Below are positions 1 through 6,898 of a DNA stretch of 12,500 bases, piece after piece. Under the pieces are notes generated by a model. The model was not told the DNA's origin and made no database searches. It saw only the letters and a list, made by a program, of their open reading frames with translations. Positions within the stretch are counted from its first letter, which is position 1. Each line of letters begins with the position of its first letter. The stretch is from Penaeus vannamei (taxonomy: Eukaryota; Arthropoda; Malacostraca; Decapoda; Penaeidae): assembly GCF_042767895.1 (NCBI RefSeq), contig NC_091577.1, positions 553,268 to 565,767 of the forward strand. Reading direction: 5' to 3'. The translations under genes were made by a program, and so were the position numbers.

Positions 1-617
1 TTTCTCGAAAGATGGTGAGAGCAGGGACGAGGCACGACGACAGACACGTAAACAATAACACCAAACATTTTTTTTTTTTCTCGAAAGATGGTGAGAGCAG
101 GGACGAGGCACGATGACAGACACGTAAACAATAAAACCAAACTTTTTTTTTTCGAAAGATGGTGAGAGCAGGGACGAGGCACGGTGCCAGACACGTAAAC
201 AATAAAACCAAACAATGTTTTTTTTTTCTCGAAAGATGGTGAGAGCAGGGACGAGGCACGGTGCCAGACACGTAAACAATAAAACCAAACAATGTTTTTT
301 TTCTCGAAAGATGGTGAGAGCAGGGACGAGGCACGATGACAGACACGTAAACAATAAAACCAAACAATGTTTTTTTTTTTTCTCGAAAGATGGTGAGAGC
401 AGGGACGAGGCACGATGACAGACACGTAAACAATAAAACCAAACAATGTTTTTTTTTCTCGAAAGATGGTGAGAGCAGGGACGAGGCACGATGCCAGACA
501 CGTAAACAATAACACCAATGTTTTTTTTTCTCGAAAGATGGTGAGAGCAGGGACGAGGCACGATGCCAGACACGTAAACAATAACACCAATGTTTTTTTT
601 TTCTCGAAAGATGGGGA
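1..617 (+). repeat. ~76-bp minisatellite, 8 copies plus a partial ninth
   Basis: Tandem array that enters from outside the left edge. The landmark TCGAAAGATGGTGAGAGCAG starts at 5, 81, 152, 229, 304, 383, 459 and 531. A truncated ninth copy at 604 diverges after TCGAAAGATGG. Spacing runs from 71 to 79 bp, mostly because a poly-T run in each unit varies in length (about 8-13) and because some copies lack the AAAC before AATG. Copies are otherwise nearly identical, which implies recent expansion or homogenisation. Short open frames across it (for example 215-418 and 466-702) only read through the repeat. Seen directly; function unknown. Confidence 0.97.
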
Positions 618-1110
618 GATGTTGATGGCGTTAAGGGTCTTGACTTTTATGTTTGATCGTTTGGGGTCAGTGGATACGTGCATGGATTTGATGAACGAAT
701 GAATGAACGGACAAATGGTTGAATGTGAGTAAGTGAATAACTGAATAAAGAATGATAATGAATCGGGAGAAGAGGGTTGTTATATTTTTTTTCGTTTTTT
801 TGTATATCAAACTCCCTTTTGGATCTCGGAAACCCAGAGATAACAATATGCGGAGTGTTTGGCAAAGGAATTCGCCTTTTTGCATCGGCTGTTATCGCTC
901 CCCGCACGATCCTCCGTCGAGTTGCTGCGTGTCGAAAGTCCCACCGATTTGCGCCTTTCGACATGTCATCATCGTCGGTGAGCGGAAGGCCACATGCGCA
1001 GTTCTCCGGGGATGAGGCGGCTGGCGTTCGTCAAGGGGGCCTCTTCAGCCCTCGTTCGTTCGTTCGTGCGGATGCCGGTGCGTGTCACTTGTTTGGCTCT
1101 TTGTCTGGCA
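618..1110. other. Unique sequence between two minisatellites
   Basis: No gene recognised. The left part (684-763) is a degenerate ATGA/GAAT tetranucleotide-rich stretch. The middle (780-880) is AT-rich. The right part (880-1080) is CpG-rich and includes a short (CGTT)n run near 1052-1066. Open frames here are short, exist on both strands, and the longest plus-strand one is long only because it runs into the downstream 72-bp repeat. I see no convincing codon bias, splice pair or domain. Confidence 0.6.
684..763 (+). repeat. Degenerate ATGA/GAAT-type tetranucleotide tract
   Basis: Repeated GAATGAA-, TGAATAA- and AATGATAA-like words every 4-8 bases over about 80 bp suggest a decayed tetranucleotide microsatellite. 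Boundaries are approximate. Confidence 0.5.
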
Positions 1111-1567
1111 GTCGGTTGTTTTGTGCGTTCTCCTTTGGAAGGGCTTTCCGTTGGTTTGTTTGGCGATTTATGTCCTTAGCTGTCGGTTGTCTCTGTTTGT
1201 TCTCCTTTGGAAGGGCATTCCGTTTGTTTGTTTGGCGATTTATGTCCTTAGCTGTCGGTTGTCTCTGTTTGTTCTCCTTTGGAAGGGCATTCCGTTTGTT
1301 TGTTTGGCGATTTATGTCCTTAGCTGTCGGTTGTCTCTGTTTGTTCTCCTTTGGAAGGGCATTCCGTTTGTTTGTTTGGCGATTTATGTCCTTAGCTGTC
1401 GGTTGTCTCTGTTTGTTCTCCTTTGGAAGGGCATTCCGTTTGTTTGTTTGGCGATTTATGTCCTTAGCTGTCGGTTGTCTCTGTTTGTTCTCCTTTGGAA
1501 GGGCATTCCGTTGGTTTGTTTGGCGATCTATGTCCTTAGCTGTCGGATGTCTCTGTGTTTTGTTTGT
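1111..1567 (+). repeat. 72-bp minisatellite, six units plus a partial
   Basis: The landmark GTCGG(T/A)TGT occurs at 1111, 1182, 1254, 1326, 1398, 1470 and 1542. The first spacing is 71 bp and all later ones are exactly 72 bp. The four units at 1182-1469 appear identical by eye. The first unit differs (TTTTGTGCG, GGGCTTTCC, TTGGTTTG), and the unit at 1470-1541 carries TTGGTTTG and GATCTATG. Because 72 is a multiple of three and the unit lacks stops in two plus frames, it creates two overlapping open frames (777-1619 and 1082-1867) with a 24-residue period, for example SFGRAFRLFVWRFMSLAVG. Two different frames staying open over the same repeat argues for an artefact rather than a gene. An in-frame coding repeat cannot be wholly excluded without transcripts. 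Confidence 0.96.
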
Positions 1568-1872
1568 ATGCTGGGTAGAAGCTATTATTTTTGGCGTTTT
1601 TTGTTACCTGCTACATTGATTGGAACACCTGTAGCGATTTGCAAAGGTGTAGTACTCGAAGGCCTGTGTTGGTTACCTCGTTGCACGCGCCTCGGGTACG
1701 CTGGTCCCGATCCCGAGAGGAGGATCGGATACATGACGGCAAGTGTCCGGGTCGCCCAGCCGGGAGAAACGGCGAATGAATGGCCGGTTGTCTGTCGCCT
1801 CAACAAAAGAGGTAATGTTTATCCGCCTCGCCCTTTGCGCTCCTCCGCCGTTCGGACTCCGCTCTGATCTAC
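1568..1872. other. Unique GC-moderate segment, possible dispersed repeat
   Basis: No gene recognised. It begins AT-rich, then becomes CpG-rich from about 1680. Two short hairpins are visible: CCGATCC at 1707-1713 pairs with GGATCGG at 1722-1728, and GCCG at 1759-1762 pairs with CGGC downstream of GGAGAAA. The compact CpG-rich block 1700-1810 resembles a degenerate dispersed repeat of the kind common in decapod genomes. That impression is from general familiarity, not a search. Open frames on both strands are short and unconvincing. Confidence 0.4.
1707..1728 (+). other. Small perfect inverted repeat (7-bp stem, 8-nt loop)
   Basis: CCGATCC (1707-1713) is the exact reverse complement of GGATCGG (1722-1728), with CGAGAGGA between them. 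A stem this short can occur by chance in 12.5 kb, so no function is claimed. Confidence 0.5.
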
Positions 1873-1976
1873 GGGTGGGGGCCGGTGTGCGGGGATGAGG
1901 GGGAGGGGGGAGGGAGGGATAGGAGGTGGGGGTCGTGTTGCTTCACCCCCTCCTTATCCCCCCCCCCTGCCCCTCC
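1873..1976 (+). other. G-rich block followed by C-rich block (quadruplex/hairpin-prone)
   Basis: 1873-1932 contains many G runs of three to six separated by one to a few bases, which fits the G-quadruplex pattern on the plus strand. 1946-1976 is C-rich, with a run of ten C at 1958-1967. The two blocks are partly complementary: GGATAGGAGGTGGGGG (1917-1932) can pair, with a 1-nt and a 3-nt bulge, to CCCCCTCCTTATCC (1946-1959) across a 13-nt loop. Folding in vivo is inference. Confidence 0.65.
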
Positions 1977-2284
1977 TTCAGTCATTTTGGGTCTGCGTGG
2001 GAATCTCGAGATGAGCGCAAAACCGCTCGTTTCTCAACCCGATTTCGCTCGGATGTCGCTCGCGTCTCTCTCGCGTTCGATTTCTGGGATGCCGGCGGGA
2101 GCGTTATGCGAATAAGATCAGGGGCTGGTGACCTGGCCTTGATTAGGGGACGTCATGAGGATCGCGAAGGTTGGCCTCGAAGCCGAAGGGAAAGCAGAGG
2201 AGGCCGCGCCGTCGGGACCTTTTGCAACAGACACATTGTTCCCTCGGGCTGCCTTTCACGGGGGTTTGTTTTCATAAAATTTCG
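1977..2284. other. Unique CpG-rich segment, no gene seen
   Basis: A roughly 300-bp stretch with many CpG dinucleotides (CTCGCG, GGCGGG, GCCGCGCCGTCGGG). The long open frames over it owe their length to the downstream (AC)n/(AG)n tract. No domain, signal sequence or paired splice sites recognised. Confidence 0.5.
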
Positions 2285-2506
<222 letters not shown>

Positions 2507-2664
2507 ACCCACGCAAAAATATGCCGATTCCCCGCCCACCCCGCCCGCAGCCCCACAACATCACCGATCTTGCGTTTATGATGGTTAGTCCAATTTTCTC
2601 GTGACGAAAGCAACTTTTTTTGTTGTTGTTTATTTGCGACAGCCGGACGAGTGGGTTGCCAGTG

Positions 2665-2697
2665 CTGATTTCTTTTTCTCCTTTTTTGCAGGTATGA
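2665..2697 (+). promoter_or_regulatory. Candidate 3' splice site abutting a 5' splice site (recursive-splice-like)
   Basis: In order: a branch-point-like CTGAT (2665-2669, putative branch A at 2668), an almost pure pyrimidine tract (2669-2687), GCAG ending at 2691, and immediately GTATGA (2692-2697), which is a fair match to a 5' splice donor. The branch-to-AG distance of 23 nt is typical. A back-to-back AG|GT with these flanks is the published signature of recursive (ratchet) splice sites in long insect introns. Whether it is used is inference. Confidence 0.35.
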
Positions 2698-3171
2698 ATA
2701 GAGAGCTGTTGCGAGATCCGCCTTAGCCTGAAGGGAGTAGAGGGAGGAGCAACAGGAGGAGGAGGAGGAGGAAATAAGAGCGACAGAAAAAAAAGCGAGA
2801 AAAAGAAGATTGTGTTCTTATTAATTGCCGCGGGAAAAGGTAAGGTGCAGATGGGGGGGGCGTTTCTGTATATGGTGTTTTGTTTTTGTTTCTGCGTTCT
2901 TGAAGAACTTTCTACTTTTTTTCTTTTTCTTTGTGGGCGAATAAGGAAGAGAGACAGAGGTGATGTCGTTGGATTCATAACGATAGACAGAATGATGAAT
3001 ATAGAAAAAAAAAATATTGGCTATTGGTCGATAAGTAAAGTTTAATTAATGCATTAGAGAAATAAATTAATTCATGGATGAGTTGGGTGATTGATAACCT
3101 GACAGGAGCCATGGCTATAAAATGGTTAATCAGCTTTCCGATGGGCGTAGGACGAACAATTAGTATCCCAA

Positions 3172-3200
3172 CTGATACTTTTTTTTCAGGACACGTAAGG
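3172..3200 (+). promoter_or_regulatory. Candidate 3' splice site with nearby donor-like GTAAGG
   Basis: CTGAT at 3172-3176 is followed by a T run and CAG ending at 3189. GTAAGG at 3195-3200 is donor-like and would leave a 5-nt microexon. The branch-to-AG distance is short (about 14 nt), so this is weaker than the site at 2691. Confidence 0.2.
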
Positions 3201-3465
3201 AGAACTTTTTACGCGAATGAATTTAGCGCAGAAGATCACTTATCTCGCTCGTAGGATTTCGCCAGCATCCGGCCCAGGGGTGTAAGGGAAGTGTACTGCA
3301 TTGAGCACATAATATGGCGGTTTTTTGGGTGTGTGTGGGGGGGGTATATGGGTATTAGTAACGTGTTTGTTGATGTTGCATTAGTTTATGTTTTGTGTGT
3401 TTGATTCGCCACATATTTATTTTCGCTTGAGATACAATGAACCAAGACGCCAGCTTGCGACCCGT

Positions 3466-3469
<4 letters not shown>

Positions 3470-3555
<86 letters not shown>
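3470..3555 (+). repeat. (GA)n microsatellite, about 43 repeats
   Basis: Pure GA dinucleotide over 86 bp, switching to four GGA trinucleotides (to about 3567). The minus-strand poly-Ser/Leu open frames across it are artefacts of the repeat. Confidence 0.98.
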
Positions 3556-3559
<4 letters not shown>

Positions 3560-3567
3560 GAGGAGGT

Positions 3568-3654
3568 ACAAGGGAAGGGGTCATGCCGCAAAAAATAGGG
3601 TACAGGCAAGGGGGCATACTATGTATTGAGAAGGGGTACACGAGGGAGCATAGA
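3568..3654 (+). repeat. Degenerate left edge of the 25-bp minisatellite
   Basis: Words such as GGTACACGAGGGAGCATA (3636-3653) and GGTACAGGCAAGGGGGCAT (3599-3617) are recognisable but diverged relatives of the downstream unit (GGAACACGGGAGAGCATA). The array therefore decays gradually into flanking DNA here, as expected where edge copies escape homogenisation. Confidence 0.65.
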
Positions 3655-4917
3655 GAATTGGAACACGGGAGAGTTTAAAGAATTGGAACACGGGATAGAA
3701 AGAATTGGAACACGGGAGAGCATAAAGAATTTGAACACGGGAGAGTATAAAGAATTGGAACACGGGAGAGTATAAAGAATTGGAACGCGGGAGAGTATAA
3801 AGAATTGGAACACGGGATAGAAAGAATTGGAACACGGGAGAGCATAAAGAATTGGAACACGGGATAGAAAGAATTGGAACACGGGAGAGCATAAAGAATT
3901 GGAACACGGGAGAGCATAAAGAATTGGAACACGGGAGAGCATAAAGAATTGGAACACGGGAGAGTATAAAGAATTGGAACACGGGAGAGCATAAAGAATT
4001 GGAACACGGGAGAGCATAAAGAATTGGAACACGGGAGAGTATAAAGAATTGGAACACGGGAGAGTATAAAGAATTGGAACACGGGAGAGTATAAAGAATT
4101 GGAACACGGGAGAGCATAAAGAATTGGAACACGGGAGAGTATAAAGAATTGGAACACGGGAGAGCATAAAGAATTGGAACACGGGATAGAAAGAATTGGA
4201 ACACGGGAGAGCATAAAGAATTGGAACACGGGAGAGCATAAAGAATTGGAACACGGGAGAGCATAAAGAATTGGAACACGGGAGAGTATAAAGAATTGGA
4301 ACACGGGAGAGCATAAAGAATTGGAACACGGGAGAGCATAAAGAATTGGAACACGGGAGAGTATAAAGAATTGGAACACGGGAGAGTATAAAGAATTGGA
4401 ACACGGGAGAGTATAAAGAATTGGAACACGGGAGAGCATAAAGAATTGGAACACGGGAGAGTATAAAGAATTGGAACACGGGAGAGCATAAAGAATTGGA
4501 ACACGGGAGAATATAAAGAATTGGAACACGGGAGAGTATAAAGAATTGGAACACGGGAGAGTATAAAGAATTGGAACACGGGAGAGCATAAAGAATTGGA
4601 ACACGGGAGAGTATAAAGAATTGGAACACGGGAGAGCATAAAGAATTGGAACACGGGAGAATATAAAGAATTGGAACACGGGAGAGCATAAAGAATTGGA
4701 ACACGGGAGAGTATAAAGAATTGGAACACGGGAGAGTATAAAGAATTGGAACACGGGAGAGCATAAAGAATTGGAACACGGGAGAGTATAAAGAATTGGA
4801 ACACGGGAGAGCATAAAGAATTGGAACACGGGAGAGTATAAAGAATTGGAACACGGGAGAGCATAAAGAATTGGGACACGGGAGAGCATATAGCATTAGA
4901 ACACGAGCGAGCATAGA
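3655..4917 (+). repeat. 25-bp minisatellite, 51 copies with nested higher-order duplications
   Basis: Each unit begins GAATTGG. I count 51 unit starts from 3655 to 4893: 47 units of 25 bp and four short units of 22 bp (starting 3680, 3802, 3849 and 4171), totalling 1,263 bp. The unit core is GAATTGGAACACGGG. The main diagnostic site is the base before ATAAA (C in 24 units, T in 21 including one TTTAAA, A in two at 4493 and 4643). Other changes are rare: GAATTTG at 3727, CGCGG at 3777, TTGGGAC at 4868. The T units each contain TATAAA. On the minus strand the unit has no stop in any frame, so three long frames stay open together (3581-4954, 3619-4965, 3675-4889) with a 25-residue period, for example LYALPCSNSLYSPVFQFF. 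These are not genes. Confidence 0.98.
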
Positions 4918-4945
4918 GAGTTTGAGACAATAGAATGTGTTCACA
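4918..4945 (+). repeat. Decayed right edge of the 25-bp array
   Basis: The last recognisable unit (4893-4917, GCATTAGAACACGAGCGAG) is diverged. GAGTTTGAGACAATAGA at 4918-4934 is a faint further copy. Beyond about 4945 no periodicity is visible. Confidence 0.5.
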
Positions 4946-4992
4946 ATCACACACGTAAGGAGCAAGGGATCACCCTAAATCTTGAGCATTGC

Positions 4993-5030
4993 TATAAAAC
5001 GCAAAGCAAGGCAACAGAGCATGCCAGTTG
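4993..5030 (+). promoter_or_regulatory. Candidate Pol II core promoter: TATA box plus initiator-like motif
   Basis: GCTATAAAACG gives a near-consensus TATA box (TATAAAA at 4993-4999). CCAGTT lies at 5024-5029, one mismatch from the arthropod initiator TCAGTY. Its A at 5026 is 33 nt from the first T of the box, at the edge of the usual spacing. No DPE-like sequence is visible at the expected +28, and no coding sequence follows within 1 kb. It could serve a non-coding transcript or be chance. Confidence 0.25.
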
Positions 5031-5148
5031 CATTAGCCAAGATAAGGGAATACAGCAGCTCTCGAGTATGACCATAAGGCCTGAGATATTAGATAGAGCG
5101 AGAGTGCATACTGTGCCTTTTAAAAACTAGAGACGGAGGGTAGTCCTC

Positions 5149-5187
5149 GAGGCCCTTCGTGTGATTTGGTCATCCCCGAAGGGCCTC
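5149..5187 (+). other. Perfect 11-bp inverted repeat (hairpin)
   Basis: GAGGCCCTTCG (5149-5159) is the exact reverse complement of CGAAGGGCCTC (5177-5187), with a 17-nt loop. It is not followed by a T run, so it is not a bacterial-type terminator. It might be a terminal inverted repeat remnant, a structured RNA element, or chance. Confidence 0.7.
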
Positions 5188-6055
5188 CAGAAGGTGGGAA
5201 GGTTTGCTTTGAACTTCGGAGAATTGATGTCTTTCGTCACCTTTAGTGTTTTCTGCATTTTGTTATGTATTTTATTCATTTATTTACTCCCCGAAGCAGG
5301 GCGGTGTTTGGGTGGACACGAGGTTGTGTGACCCGGAATGCTGCTTATTTTTTTCTGACTTCGGAGCTTTTAAAACCAGGTTGTGATCTGGTGAATTTTT
5401 ATTTTTATCTGTAGGTTGGATACGCAGGTCAGAATGTCGTTTCCTTCTCTTTTTTAAACTTGGCGTCAAAACCGGGGTCAGCATTAATTATTTATATATT
5501 TTTGTTGTTTTTTATTCGTGTTTTTCACAATTGTTAATTTTAGGGAAGTCTCTGCTCTTACATAAAGTTTGTTTTTATAAGAAAAACATTAGATTTTGTG
5601 TACGAAATGGGTGTAAGTAACACCTCGAGAACATAAATCTTGTAATAGAACTAATGGATGAATTTCGGTTACCGTCGATGTACCAGTAATTGTGTGCCGC
5701 AGTAAATAAGTTGAGACATATACATTTTATTTCACAAAGATGCTCTTTTATTAGCATGGTATTATCTCTTGTCATTACTTCGCATTTCTCCGATATTTAT
5801 GGTGCATCGACTCTAGAATTTTGCGTTGCATTTTTACCTCTTATCTCTCAGATTCTTCAATTGCACACGGCCTATGTATTCATCCGCGCACTTCTCTCTA
5901 TAAAGTAGTCCCACACTCGACTCCAGACACGAGCACGCCCCTGGACGCCAGCCTCCCATTCAGCGAGTAAACAAAGCCACGCGTGCCACAGACTCGTCAT
6001 AAATAACAAAAAAAAAAAGCCGGCGTGAATAGAAGGATCGGCGCGAAGGGGACTA

Positions 6056-6395
6056 GGTCCTTGTTTTGGTTCCTCGTCCTGGTTCTTCACTTGATCCCTC
6101 GTCTTGGTTCCTCTTCCTGGTTCTTCACCTTGGTTCCACACCCAGGTTCCTTACCCTGGTTCTTTATCCTGGTCCTTCACCCTCATCCTCACCCTGATCC
6201 CTCATCTTGGGCCTCACCCTAATCCCTCATCCTCACCCTGATCCCCGCATCTTGGGCCTCACCCTAATCCCTCATCCTCACCCTGATCCCTCATCTTGGG
6301 CCTCACCCTAATCCCTCATCCTCACCCTCATCCCTCATCCCTCATCCCAGTTCTTCACTCAGGTTTTTCACTCTAGCGCCTCAGCCTTGTTCCTC
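6056..6395 (+). repeat. Degenerate 12-15-bp pyrimidine-rich minisatellite with 44-45-bp higher-order unit
   Basis: The left half (6056-6180) repeats CCTGGTTCYTCAC-like words every 12-15 bp. The right half (6181-6340) repeats CCCTNATCCCTCATC-like words. Within it the landmark ATCTTGGGCCTCACCCTAAT recurs at 6204, 6249 and 6293 (spacings 45 and 44), showing a compound unit duplicated as a block. 6331-6395 is decayed. The minus-strand frame at 5872-6141 draws part of its sequence from this repeat and is not a credible gene. Confidence 0.9.
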
Positions 6396-6898
6396 TTCGG
6401 CAACTCCAAAGGGTCTTGGGTCGTCCTCCTCCTGGCCCGAGACGCCCCCGGCGTGTGGTCTCCCCCGGGGGCCGCTGCCAGCCATTGTTCTCAAGGTGTC
6501 GAATCATGTTCTTTAAGGAGTTTTTTTTTCTTATTTTCTGTTTTTTGAGCCTGAGGATTGGCTGGGCTTGGAGGGTCTCTGGGGCGGAAGTCGCTTGTGA
6601 CGGTGTTGTATTTTTTTATCATTTTATTTTTGTGATCATCGTTTTATAGGTGAAGGTTGTTGTTTGTCGTATTTCGTAATTTTTTTGGTTTTGTTTGATT
6701 TAAGTTTTCTTTTGATGATGATTCCAGGCTCTTGTATAATGATACGCTTTAATTCCATTGTTTTGATGAGGGTTTCCGTGGACCTCCGCCGTTCTGGTAC
6801 ATTGTGTTCCGTGTTTGTAAACTCCGGAACCCACATGATGTCATTACACTTGCTCGGCCTGGGTGTCGTCCGTTACCTGGGTTTTGCGGTGTGTATGG
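6396..6898. other. Unique sequence, no gene seen
   Basis: About 500 bp. A GC-rich start (6415-6480, with a CCCCCGGGGG-like palindrome near 6464-6473) passes into T-rich DNA (6510-6720) and then ordinary sequence. The open frames here (6416-6649 plus, 6636-6836 minus, 6664-7023 plus) are short and overlap on both strands with no recognised domain. Confidence 0.5.

Larger units (their letters stand above)
2507..3469. other. Unique, mostly AT-rich sequence, no gene seen
   Basis: About 960 bp without a credible coding frame. It holds a short (GGA)n run at about 2757-2771, A-rich and T-rich runs, and two 3'-splice-site-like motifs annotated separately (2665-2697 and 3172-3200). A TATAAAA at 3116-3122 has no convincing initiator 25-35 bases downstream. 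A G run (GTGTGTGGGGGGGG) lies near 3330-3344. The splice-like motifs would suit an intron, but no exon is visible next to them. Confidence 0.5.
4946..6050. other. Unique AT-rich sequence, no gene seen
   Basis: About 1.1 kb with no convincing coding frame. It contains a TATA/initiator-like pair (4993-5030), an 11-bp perfect hairpin (5149-5187), and AT-rich DNA with T runs (5220-5880). A second TATA-like word, TATAAAG, lies at 5899-5905, followed by a more GC-rich 5910-5990. Open frames of 66-72 codons (5284-5484 minus, 5575-5775 minus, 5690-5908 plus) are about what chance gives in such AT content. I did not recognise any product. Confidence 0.5.

Noticed and set aside
1..617. Possible CRISPR array (regular repeats)
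   Set aside because: The units are contiguous with no unique spacers between short repeats. It is a satellite-type array in eukaryotic-looking DNA.
777..1867. 280- and 261-codon plus-strand frames as membrane protein genes
   Set aside because: Both arise from the stop-free 72-bp repeat. Two different frames over the same bases, no recognised domain and no coding signal in the flanks.
2070..2085. GTTCGATTT as a tRNA or Pol III B box
   Set aside because: The final conserved C is missing and no cloverleaf or A box can be placed upstream.
3116..3150. TATAAAA at 3116 as a promoter
   Set aside because: No initiator-like word at the right distance; the nearest TCAGCT is only about 16 nt away.
3581..4965. 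Three overlapping 404-457-codon minus-strand frames as a Cys/Pro-rich repeat protein gene
   Set aside because: All three frames are open because the 25-bp unit has no minus-strand stop. The code is identical in each frame and no unique N- or C-terminal domain is present.
5149..5187. Hairpin as a rho-independent terminator
   Set aside because: No T run follows the stem, and nothing else in the window is bacterial.
5899..5940. TATAAAG at 5899 as a promoter
   Set aside because: No good initiator at 28-33 nt and no transcript-like feature downstream.
6204..6340. CCCTAA words as interstitial telomere
   Set aside because: CCCTAA occurs singly within a CCCTNATCC pyrimidine repeat and never in tandem.
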